From positions 19,618,290 through 19,682,289 of the forward strand of contig OZ020489.1 of assembly GCA_963971405.1 (NCBI GenBank): a DNA stretch of 64,000 nucleotides. Reading direction: 5' to 3'. The notes under the pieces are model-generated. The model saw nothing but the letters and a program-made list of their open reading frames with translations. It was not told the origin of the DNA and did no database searches. Source of the stretch: Psococerastis gibbosa. Lineage: Eukaryota; Arthropoda; Insecta; Psocodea; Psocidae. Below are positions 34,075-43,460 of this stretch, in pieces (the first letter of the stretch is position 1; every line of letters begins with the position of its first letter). Made by a program: the position numbers and the translations under genes.

Positions 34075-34268
34075 GAAATGTGCAGCCACGTGGTCACCAC
34101 AAAATCGAATACATTTTATTTTTTATCCCCTTTTGTATAAAACATCTCAAAATTCCGAATCATGCGTCTTATAATATAACATTTTATGACATATAACATT
34201 TTAGACCAATGAATTTTATATTTATAACGTGCTCGATTTTGTGGCGACCACGTGGCTGGGCACATTTC
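34075..34268. mobile_element. Palindromic MITE nested in the hAT element
   Basis: GAAATGTGC then AGCCACGTGGTCACCACAAA on the left is matched inward from the right by GAAATGTGCCC then AGCCACGTGGTCGCCACAAA; arms continue to ATCGA. It lies between the transposase start (33964) and the element's right end, i.e. in the likely promoter or 5' UTR. The CACGTG inside each arm is an E-box sequence. Confidence 0.75.
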
Positions 34269-34750
34269 GTATTAAAATTAATAGGCTTACAAAGTTTTGA
34301 TGCGTTCTGTGAATTGTGGTAAATGGGCGCAGAATACGAAAAATAAGGACCTTATCTTATAAAGAACAACTATTAGGTACTTCCGCCTCTAATATAAGAA
34401 TTAACTTATGCTACTTACCTTAACAATATACCAACCAGAAAGTGCTGATAAAAGTAGTTTCAATTTAGAAATTTGATTTCAAATTTTCAATTTGTATTTA
34501 ATGAAGCAAAACAATCGTGGTTTCAGAGCAGGAGTGGACATACTTCATTTTTTGTTAAATTTTTATCAAAAATGAGTCATTAATGCCACGATGCGTTCGA
34601 ATTTCCCGCGAAAATTTAAAAAGTTATCTGTTTTGATTTTTTTTAATTTTTTCAATTTTTTATTTGTATTTTTTCGTTTTGTGGGGGCCCCATTTTTGTG
34701 GGGGCCCTGGGGCCCGGGCCCACAGTGCCCCATAGCCAAACCCGGCACTG

Positions 34751-34758
34751 TAGTATAA
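34751..34758. repeat. hAT target-site duplication, right
   Basis: TAGTATAA, identical to 30915-30922. Confidence 0.95.
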
Positions 34759-36064
34759 CCTCGACAAGTGATACTTGAGCGTATGGATAATTGGTCGGTC
34801 CATAGGAGACTACTTATTGCATTGCCTGCGAGGTGCATCCCCTCTTCGAGCAGCTACCTTGCCTAATGCATGTTCGTGGAACTGGTCTTCGGGTACCCTT
34901 CGGTGGATCAGTCTACTGTCGCGCTTGTTTGTTTTAAGTGTAACCTAGTGAATCAGCCTGGGATTAAGCATCATTCTGTGTTTTATTGTGTTATGTCCTG
35001 ACGGAGGGCCTTTAACGGAAAGGAAAGGTAATTTATCACATTTTTTAGCCTCTTTTCGCGACGGAAAAAAATAACTTCATTACATATACCATTTATTTGC
35101 CGAATCTATATGGTAGCGATGATATTGTGTAAAAAATTCTACAAGGCTCAAATAATAAGCTACTGTGAGCTTCTGCTTTGGTTTGTGCCGTAGAGCGGTT
35201 TTCAGTTTGAATTATTTAAAAATCACTCGGGGGGTTTAAAGAATTTTACTTTCGCTTATTTCAATTACAAGTGGGGCTTCGGACCGCTGAGCGGCCCCGC
35301 CCCCCTTGCGCCTACGGCGAGCGGCAGCTCGCCTCTTCGGGGCCTCGAATTAACGTGGTTCTATTGGGCATTACGCAGCTCGACCCTTCGGGGCTCGCAC
35401 GACATACCTTCAATTTGCAGAATTTTCTCATTTTCCGCGCAATTTTTTAAGTTTTTTCTATCATAAAAACCTTCTCCTGTAAATAAAAAACACAAAAAAA
35501 AAGAAGTGAAATCGATCCAGCCATTCACCGGTGATGGCGTCACCAAGGGAAATAGGGATTCATTTTTATATATAGAGATTACTGAGCTATTAATAAAGAA
35601 CAGCGATTGGCGATTGCTCGTCCCTCAAATGCCTCCCTTCCTGAGTTTCTCAAAAAGATTTCCATTATTTATTTGCAGTATTATAAAGAAAGAAGGAAAG
35701 AAAATTGTCTTTATTTTCCATGTGGGCAAATGTTTGGCCTTTCGGCCCACTGTTACAATTAACCCATATTATACGGCAAATAACACACCACCTCATTATA
35801 ACCGAAATGAGAGAACCTGGAACAGTCCAGATTTTTCCTTATATTCGCTAATTCGGTCGCCTCAAAAAGACATGAGAGTCGACATGTTATTAACGCGGCT
35901 GTAAAAGTGAGCGTCCGCTTCACAGGAATTGTTGTCCTGTCCCGCCGAAACGTGAGATTTGCACCCTTACTTTCGATTTATGCCAACGGCCTTACCATGC
36001 TGATTCCATTAGAGCAGAGCATGTTTCAAACTGCGGCAACTTGGTAGTGTGCACAGCGTTGGCA
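34759..36064. other. Unannotated stretch with GC-rich island
   Basis: No exon recognised. 35270-35400 is strikingly GC-rich against its surroundings and contains several short hairpins, such as GGCGAGCGGCAGCTCGCC at about 35317-35334, and repeated CTTCGGGGC motifs. Origin unknown. Confidence 0.45.
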
Positions 36065-36345
36065 GGGGAACCTGGTGGGACATGATAACGCGCTTAGGCA
36101 GTATAAGTCGAGTCCTGGTCACCTCCGATTTAATCGTGTGACTTTACCATGTTCCCCAAGTGGTTCGGAATCCACTATAATCAGGAGGTCCACCCTGTTA
36201 GTCAACTCCCCTTTCCATGAGGTGAAAGAGTCTGCCCTTAGGGTGCCTCAAGTCAACAAACAGACTCACTCCACTCGCCAGGCTGACAGGGTTGCTTAAA
36301 GCAGAAATGCTGAAAGCAGGCGTTAGAAACAACAACAACAACTTT
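36065..36345 (+). mobile_element. Retroelement 3' end with (CAA)n tail, copy 1
   Basis: The last 110 bases (GGGTGCCTCAAGTCAACAAA, CAGACTCACTCC, GCCAGGCTGACAGGGTTGCT, TAAAGCAGAAATGC) match 60850-60960, and both finish in AACAACAAC. A shared 3' end with short-repeat tail and a variable 5' end is typical of 5'-truncated LINE copies. No coding domain is visible. Confidence 0.65.
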
Positions 36346-36469
36346 CGATTTATGGTCTTCTCGAATCTTTCTCCATTTCCTCTTGCAATTTCTTGGATGT
36401 GTTGATAGTTTTTAATTATAATTTTCTTTATTAGGCGTAAAATTAAATCAATATTTTGTAATTCAAAAC

Positions 36470-36650
36470 CAAAATTTTGCTTGAACGCAACCAGCATATT
36501 TTGGTTCTTGATACCTCTAAACGTGTATAAATCCGTTGAAATCTCGAAATTGAGATTTTTGACAATCACATAAAGCTGCCTTTATACTGGTGTATAAATA
36601 TGAAAACAATTATACTGACGTATAAATAGGAAAGCAATAAACTTAAGCAT
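36470..36650 (-). repeat. Interspersed repeat family A, 5' end fragment, reversed
   Basis: On the minus strand starts TTATTGCTTTCCTATTTATA and proceeds through AAGGCAGCTTTATGTGATTG, AACGGATTTATACACGTTTA and GAGGTATC. It is truncated after about 130 bases. Confidence 0.6.
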
Positions 36651-37049
36651 CAATAAACACTTACCATTCTTTATTTTGAAACAGTAGCAGTTAATTCATA
36701 ATTCATGCCATTTTTCACTTGAATTGTCGGCATTTGGTGTGTAACTTTGTAGTACGGGTGTCACGATTGTTCGGCCCCTCAATTAAATGCCAAGCGTGTC
36801 ATTCATTCTTCCGAATAGTTGCTATATTGTTTTGGTGCGCCTGATACGCTATAATCATTTTTTAATCATTAGGTGTACTTGCCCTAGTTTTCGGGGACTA
36901 TAACACAAATATTGTACAGTACTGTATGTTCTTGTTAGTTGTTAGTGTTACCTCTTAAGTTAGTATAGATTTGAAATACAGTGAGCCATTTAAGACTTTT
37001 GCTTCACTGAAGGGACAATTGATCACACCACTTGATGTTTATATTTTAA

Positions 37050-37234
37050 CATATTCAAATTTCTCCTAAAATATCAATCATAGAGCCAATAAATGCGCAG
37101 TAGAAGAAATGCTCTTCTACGTTTTAATACAGTACGTAGTATGTAGCCGGCACACAACACCGATCGGTCATTCTTTGACATTTTATAATTTATGGCTCTA
37201 TGATTGATAATACTTTATGAGAAATATGAATATG
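37050..37234. mobile_element. Palindromic MITE (185 bp)
   Basis: Left arm CATATTCAAATTTCTCCTAA ... ATCAATCATAGAGCC; right arm inward CATATTCATATTTCTCATAA ... ATCAATCATAGAGCC. The loop holds CGATCGGTCATTC. Non-coding. Confidence 0.65.
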
Positions 37235-37558
37235 CACTGTAAACGTGTAGTGGGAGTATCCGAATTAGCAAAAAAGAAGTAAAAAATCAACTTATTTATT
37301 TCAAAATTTTTAAAAATAATAAGTTCTAAAAGATATATCAGCAAGACTCTAACGACTTTAACTCTTCAGCTGTAACTTTTAAAATTTTAATATCACATGT
37401 GTAATTATTGACGTAGCTCAGTTATTGACGTACCATCTCGCAGCTTTGACCGCTGATTTTCTGGCCCATCGTTTAACTGTTATCATATCTGTTCTTTCTC
37501 GCACTGAGCAGTACACATTTCGCTTCGTTGTGTGATGGGTAAATAAATGGAGTGTGAA

Positions 37559-37650
37559 CAGAGCGTAATAACTTAATTTACAATAGATTTACCAATTTTT
37601 TTTTTGGGGGGGGGGGGTTAGCTGCCCCCCCCCCCCTGTATCCGTCCTTG
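37559..37650. mobile_element. 92 bp hAT-like mini-element with perfect 8 bp duplication
   Basis: Flanks AGTGTGAA at 37551-37558 and 37651-37658. The ends are CAGAGCGTAATAAC and, inward from the right, CAAGGACGGATACAGG. The interior is a poly-T/poly-G tract then a poly-C tract. Far too small to code. Confidence 0.75.
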
Positions 37651-37914
37651 AGTGTGAACCATCGCTCTTCTCTTTCAGTCTTTCACACACACCTGGTTCC
37701 CAACATTCCTATTGGTTTAACTATTTTTAAGCGCGCACCAATCACAAAGGATTGAGCCCCGCAAAAGCTATCTACTCTACTTGTACTTACGACGTATCTT
37801 ATTGACGTATGGTTACCTGACGGAATTTGCCATTACTTGTCTACAAGACTAGTACTAATCTCCTTTGGTTATAAGTACCTACCTAATGGTTATTAAGTAC
37901 TATTACCAGTACCG

Positions 37915-38060
37915 GCGGGTCTACTATGTCGGTTAATATTAACGTAATCTGGGGTTGTAAAAAAAATTTTGAATAGCACTTTCCATTCTAAAATTGTCTT
38001 GTTTACATTTTGAATCCCTGGTAAGTGTTAAGTTAATACTAAAGGGCAAAGGGAGCCCGC
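37915..38060. mobile_element. Palindromic MITE family B, copy 1
   Basis: GCGGGTCTACTATGTCGGTT at the left, GAGCCCGC at the right. The shared interior AATAGCACTTTCCATTCTAA then TTGTCTTGTTTACATTTTGA identifies the family with 38610, 42280, 43246 and 50642. Confidence 0.65.
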
Positions 38061-38609
38061 AGTACGCTAAATTACTCGTACGCATCCTGCTTTGTCAGAA
38101 AAATTACGGTATCCCAATCTTTAGTTTAGGCCTACATTTAATTTTTGATTTAATGATTTAGCTCATTTTCTCCTATATTAAACAGAAAACCTTATAGATT
38201 TATAGCCTAAATAACTTCGAAAAATAATCATTCTTCTGATAACCGCACTACACAGTATTGCTTTCTTGGTTATATAATCCTTAATATTGTATATACTGTA
38301 AAAAGTTTTGTCTGTTACTATGATTCGAAAATCTATCACATATCTAATGAAGAATATGCACACACAAAAATCATATTTTCGTACTGTTGAAGTATTGCGC
38401 CACTCTTAAAACAGTGTCAATTATATGACAATTAGAATAAAACCCAAATATAAAATGGTAGACAATTGTTCACATAAAGGCCTAATCGTTCTACATGAAC
38501 ATTTTAGGTACCATCTGTATAATTACTGCGCCTACCTCTTAATGAAGCTTCACACACACCATTATAAGAACCTGGTAATAATATAGTATTTAGATTATTT
38601 AGTGTATCC

Positions 38610-38771
38610 GCAGGCCTACTATGTCGTTTAATAATAAATTATTCTGGAGTTAAAAAAATGTAAACAGAACAATTTTTGAGTAGAAGCACTTTCCATTATT
38701 GAATTGTTTTTTTTTACATTTTTAACCCCTCAATAAGTTATATTCTTCAGAAGACGGCATGGTAGGCCCGC
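38610..38771. mobile_element. Palindromic MITE family B, copy 2
   Basis: GCAGGCCTACTATGTCGTTT left; inward from the right GCGGGCCTACCATGCCGTCT. Interior AGAAGCACTTTCCATTATTG and TTTTTACATTTTTAACCCC. Confidence 0.7.
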
Positions 38772-39790
38772 AAGTTTAATTAAGGACCGGCTCGGCTCTG
38801 CGTCATCACAGTCTGTGAGTGCCAACGTAACATTATATAATAAACCTGTCCAAGACATAGTAATATGCCTGCACACGAGAACCAGGGTCAGGTTCAGTAA
38901 AATTCTAGGTTAATGCCAAATGGCACAGGAATCCTAAAAAATATCAGTTTTTATGAAATCACACCCAAAGATAATGTCACTGTCAATGTACTAGTACTAT
39001 TGTTTTTCATTTTTTTCATAAAATAAAAAATGGATTTGAGAGCATTTAAAAGAGCTCTTAGCAATTCCATAGGACAATTTACAATAGATGGCACCAACAG
39101 GCAAGAAATGCCCTGAAGAGACCACTGCCAGAAGAGAGCTACAAGGTATACGGATAAGGAAGATAGGGAGCCAACTGACCTAAAAAGACTGCTTTCAGAA
39201 GATAATAGGAGACTGCCGCAGTCTGCACCGTCTTTTAAAATGCAGCAATGTTCCTTACAAAGCAGCAATGGTCCTTATCCGATGCTAATCAATTCACTCA
39301 AATCCAAATATCAGAAAATATATCATGTAATTTTTATTAACTATTTATCCTTTTGTATTAATATATCTTCTCCTTTTTTCAATAGCATAGCTATCCATTT
39401 GAGGCACACATGTTATTGTTATTGAATTGAATAATTTAATATAGTATGGTATGTTCACTCCCCAAGCACATTCTTGTACTTTTGAGATAGTTTTAAATAC
39501 ATTTGATTTGATTGGATTTGTCGGGCTGAAGTGAGCTACCAAATGAGGAAGATACGCTGAAGTTTTTACTTACAGGCCAATCTATATCAACAAATGCTTT
39601 CTTTAAGATTATTACGATCTTAATAATATTACAGGAATAACAGCTAACGTTTTATAGTTTCTCCGGTTTAGACTTCGAGTGGAATTACCTAGCTGTGCAC
39701 CTAGCATCAACGACAATTGCTAGTCGGTAGACAGGTAAAGTAACAAGAGGTGGCTGTACCTTATAGTCGAAGAGCTGTCAGACGAGATAA
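38772..39790. other. Unannotated stretch
   Basis: Several short open frames on both strands (38951-39542) show no domain I can name. Confidence 0.35.
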
Positions 39791-40696
39791 CGCATGTCTG
39801 GGTACCAAATTTTTTGAGGCTGGATCGTAAAGAGGACCATAAAAAATTAAAAAAAAAACGGCTTTTTGCACTCGTCAGACTGGATCCCCTATTTTTTACG
39901 AAGGCTTAAAGATATTTTTTTTTGATTAATGTTGAATTTTATAGTATCAGCGCAAGAACACTCCCAAAAGAAATTTGGCATGTAGGTTCACAAAAATAAT
40001 ACCTTTTATTATTATTATTTAATTCTCAAAAACTCCCAAAAAATGTCTAAAAAAATTATTTCTCAAAAACGGCTCCAACTATTTCTTTTAAAATTATATA
40101 TTGTATATTGTAGACGTTGATGTTTACAAAACGCGGTGCATGTTACCCCCACACCTAAAAGGGCCACAAGAAGTTCCACACATGAAGCTTTCCCAGGAAT
40201 ACGGATGTTACAAATTTCCAAAAAATGTCTCATTACTCGTTTCGGGGTACCACTTTGAAACCGATCTCAAACTACTCCCTGTAAATAGACCTTTCATTCT
40301 ACACACTTCTTGCTCGGTTGTGCCAAGGCTTTTCCCCCGACAGAAGCCCTTATTTGAAAAAAACTTCATGCGTCCAACCTGCCGCGTACGGTACCAGAGC
40401 AAGAACCCTCGTAAAATATAGTGAATGTTCTCTAAACACTTAATCAGGCTGCAAAAAAGAAGTTATCCATTCGAAGTTTCCTCGAAATTGTGTTGAGCCA
40501 AGGGGTTTCCCCCGACAGAAGCCTTTTTTTAAAAAATAATAATATAAATAAAAAAAAAAAAAAAAAAAATATCTTTAGGCCTTCGTAAAAAAAATAGTCC
40601 AGTCTGACGAGTGCAAGAAGCCGTTTTTTTTTTACTTTTATATGGTCCTCTTCACGATCCAGCCACAAAAAATTTGGTACGGTACCCAGACATGCG
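39791..40696. mobile_element. 906 bp element with ~130 bp terminal inverted repeats
   Basis: Both ends read inward CGCATGTCTGGGTACC, then continue AAATTTTTTG.GGCTGGATCG, AGAGGACCATA, an A run, CGGCTT.TTGCACTCGTCAG, ACTGGA and TACGAAGGC. The interior has a fragment of family A (39950-40140) and two copies of a CCCCCGACAGAAGCC motif. No transposase. Target duplication is not clear. Confidence 0.75.
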
Positions 40697-40738
40697 TTTT
40701 CTTCTCCCCATCAGCTGATGATCGACTATCAGGGGGCT

Positions 40739-40861
40739 GTAAGAATGGAATGATCCACAGTTAAATAATTATTAATATGACCGGTTTCGGATACAATCCA
40801 TCATCAGATCCGAAACCGGTCATACTAATAATTATTTTTGTGTGGATCTTTCCGTTCTTAC
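40739..40861. mobile_element. Palindromic MITE with ATGACCGGTTTCGGAT core
   Basis: Arms GTAAGAATGGAATGATCCAC and, inward from the right, GTAAGAACGGAAAGATCCAC, both running into TAATAATTATTA.TATGACC. The loop ACAATCCATCATCAGA separates two CCGAAACCGGT copies. Confidence 0.8.
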
Positions 40862-41489
40862 TCTCCCCAGTCCCCTAATATGTCCTACGAAGACACCAAG
40901 GAAACTCTCTCAAGGAGAGGTACCTGTGATATTTAATTGGTTGGGTATCTTGTTTGTGGACAGATCAGGAAGCCAGATCGAGCTTTTGACCTCGAGGACC
41001 TGTAATAAGGTTGCATTGACTGGAGTTGCTCATTTGTGATAAGCTGATATCTAAAGTTCTGATTTAATTTACTTAACTTAACTCAGCCAAGGTGACCCAT
41101 TTTCAATCATTTTTTTTTTTTTTTTTTTACACAAGCGCATTTCTTACCACAAACTGACCACCAATCGGGCCTTGGCTCCTGGACTGAACTGGTGTGTTGC
41201 CCAATTCTACGTTGTTTTTCAACGTCATATGTGAATTATTCTAATTGGTTGGTTGGGCCACACAAACACATGTGGCATAGAGAAGAGAGAGGAGTCAGTA
41301 TTTAGTTCAAGGCATATGCCCTCAGGTCGAGACCCAATGGCCATGTATCATTCGTGCTTATCCAAGGATTATGTCAATCGGGGTGGGCTGTGCACTGTTT
41401 TAATGTGGTAAATAACACAGTGATTCCCCTATTAAGGCTTATATAGTGTAATTATTGATTTCCTATCTACATACATATCGTACATATAG
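40862..41489. other. Unannotated stretch
   Basis: Only a poly-T run near 41109-41128 stands out. Confidence 0.4.
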
Positions 41490-42075
41490 GCACGTCAGTA
41501 CAATATAGGGAAAGTTTTGTGTTGGTCGATTTCGAGACTTCAGCGGATTTACGCCTTTTCAGGGGGTTTATGTTGAAGATTGTACTTGAATGTGTTCTCT
41601 ATTAATCAGCATGACTATCTTGAATTATAATACATCATTTCTATGTAATAACTATATATTTCTTCATATACGAAAATTAACCTTCCATCCAAAAACATAT
41701 TATTTATAGAATTGAGATTCTTCTTCCACAATCCACGTATATGTTATTCTCCATTTGGCGCACTCCAAACTTCTCCATTCTTCTATCTTCTATTCATCTT
41801 AGGTTTGTTTTCCAACAGATTTTACGAAATGGCTGTCTCTCTGTGCATCCATTTACAGAAAATCAATCTAATGGATTTTGATGAAAATTGGCATGTATAG
41901 GTTCACAAGAATCACGTTTCAGGGCCATTTTTTTTAAAATTGTAATCCCTCAGAAACGAAAACGACTCATTTTTTTTTAATAATTCACATAACATTAATC
42001 GCTAATAGTCTAATGTAAACAAACCCAACTAATTCGTTTCTCCCCTGATTGAAATTTTCATGGAAAAAAAATGAC
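41490..42075 (+). repeat. Interspersed repeat family A, fragment with internal insertion
   Basis: GGGAAAGTTTTGTGTTGGTC and ACTTCAGCGGATTTACGCCT match the 5' part; ACGAAATGGCTGTCTCTCTG and AATGGATTTTGATGAAAATT match the middle. About 245 bases (41570-41815) between them are foreign to the family. Confidence 0.6.
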
Positions 42076-42086
42076 AAAAAATGGAT

Positions 42087-42260
42087 CATGGCCGTGCCCA
42101 GGGGGTGGTCCATGGGGTCCAGACCCCCCCCCCCCGAAAAAAATTTGTGTATGTAAACCTGTATGGTTTGAAGAATTTATCCATTAATTCATTAATAAAT
42201 TACGTTAAAAAAATTGGACCCCCCCCCCCAAAAAAAATTCAAAACCTGGGCACGGCCTTG
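42087..42260. mobile_element. hAT-like G-tract MITE (174 bp)
   Basis: The ends are CATGGCCGTGCCCAGGGGG and, inward from the right, CAAGGCCGTGCCCAGGTTTT. Flanking 8-mers AAATGGAT and CCATGGAT share the last six bases. Poly-C tracts lie inside both ends. Confidence 0.65.
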
Positions 42261-42279
42261 CCATGGATGTTTCTTAACT

Positions 42280-42434
42280 CTTGTGGACCTACCCTGCCGT
42301 TTAAAGAATAACTTATCGTGGGGGCTAAAAATGTAAACACAACAATTTTAGAATGGTCAAAAATTGTTATTTTTATTTTATTTTTTAACCTCAGAATAAG
42401 TTATTCTTTACCGGCATAGTAGACTGATGCGGGC
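42280..42434. mobile_element. Palindromic MITE family B, copy 3
   Basis: GTGGACCTACCCTGCCGTTT left; inward from the right GCCCGCATCAGTCTACTATG. AAGAATAACTTATCGTGG and its near inverse AGAATAAGTTATTCTTTA form the inner arms. Confidence 0.55.
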
Positions 42435-42516
42435 AAGATTAATATAAATCTTAAATAGAGTAACATAGAGATTTTTTAAATAGCGGAAAATCCATTGCTA
42501 ATGCATTACAACCTAT

Positions 42517-42657
42517 GGCGGGGTTTCCATATACGTCAATCGTCAATGAGAAATATGGTTTTGACGTGGTAGCAGAATTTTTAGTATGTCTTTAATGTCT
42601 GCTAAACCTTCAATTTCATATTTCTCATTGACGATTGACGTATGTGGAAACCCCGCC
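42517..42657. mobile_element. Palindromic MITE, copy 3 of 4, TSD TAT
   Basis: GGCGGGGTTTCCATATACGT left and GGCGGGGTTTCCACATACGT inward from the right. TAT flanks both sides (42514-42516, 42658-42660). Loop GACGTGGTAGCAGAATTTTT. Confidence 0.85.
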
Positions 42658-42739
42658 TATATGTAGTATGTATTACCTCATTGCAATGTATACGTCTGCC
42701 GGTCTGCCCATAGTTTATAATGGACTCGTTCCATCAAAA

Positions 42740-42915
42740 ATTCTTGAGATTTAGGATAGGGAAATTCAAGAAAGCCGAAAATAAATCAGTAAGACAAGTA
42801 ATTACAAGTACCTTTGATATTCGAAACCACTATAATTTCCTATTTTACTAATTATACTATTTTACGATAAATAGGAAGGCATGTACGGGTTTACTCGAAC
42901 CGGTTCTCAACTCCT
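42740..42915 (+). repeat. Interspersed repeat family A, 3' fragment
   Basis: Ends ATAGGAAGGCATGTACGGGT then TTACTCGAACCGGTTCTC, the family's closing block. Confidence 0.6.
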
Positions 42916-43079
42916 TTGTAACTAGCAGTAGTACCTTGAATGATCCGGCAGAGAGCCCTACACCAAAGAAATACACCGCATTAGATTGAGCGTCAATTTT
43001 GATGTCCTCAAAAACTAATTAAGTGGGGAACTATTACCGGTACTTTACAGTTTACGTTAAAGACGTTTTGTCCCTCCCA

Positions 43080-43460
43080 CGGGGTCGGCGGCACGGATCT
43101 TCCATTTCCAGGTGTTACGGCCATGCATAATCTTCTGGTGACACACCAAGGGTCCTGAGAATCTCCCTCACTGTTTCTAAGGACATCCTTGGTCGTTCTA
43201 GTGGTTTGGCGCCTTCCACCGAATAGTCATTCACACGTTGGAGCAGCGGGCCTACTATGGCGATTATTTTTAATCTTAACCTGGGATTAAAAATGTGAAC
43301 AAGATAATTTTACAATGGAAAGTGTTATTCAAAATTGTTTTGTTTACATTTTAATCCCAGGAGTACGGTAAGTTAATACTAATCGCCATAGTAGGCCCGC
43401 ATGTGTCCATCTTCTCTCCTCTTCTTGTGGCCACACCATGCTAGCCTCCATTCCCTAACT
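43080..43460 (-). pseudogene. Non-LTR retrotransposon C-terminal tail, split by a MITE
   Basis: Minus-strand translation below the MITE gives NDYSVEGAKPLERPRMSLET and VREILRTLGVSPEDYAWP then a stop, resembling the 'G.RPRGRPR..W.....DL..LG....A.DR..W' tail. Upstream of the MITE a WPQEEERRWTH-like piece fits the preceding region. MITE family B copy 4 (43246-43400) interrupts it. Confidence 0.5.
43246..43400. mobile_element. Palindromic MITE family B, copy 4
   Basis: GCGGGCCTACTATGGCGATT inward from both ends, the cleanest pair in this family. Interior AATGGAAAGTGTTATTCAAA and TTGTTTACATTTTAATCCC. Length 155 bp. Confidence 0.85.

Larger units (their letters stand above)
30923..34750 (-). mobile_element. 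Complete hAT transposon, 3828 bp
   Basis: Both ends read inward CAGTGCCGGGTTTGG (15 exact bases), and the 8 bp flanks are identical (TAGTATAA). Just inside both ends are repeated GTGGGGGCCC / GGGCCCCCAC blocks (two on the left, two on the right, plus GGGCCCG variants), in the position of hAT subterminal transposase-binding motifs. The element carries one two-exon transposase gene on the minus strand. Intact ends, perfect duplication and an unbroken reading frame point to a recent insertion; activity is not proven. A 194 bp palindrome sits upstream of the start codon. Confidence 0.96.

Noticed and set aside
35270..35400. Bacterial contamination
   Set aside because: The island is short and flanked on both sides by ordinary host-like DNA; a misjoin cannot be shown from sequence alone, so it is listed only as an oddity.
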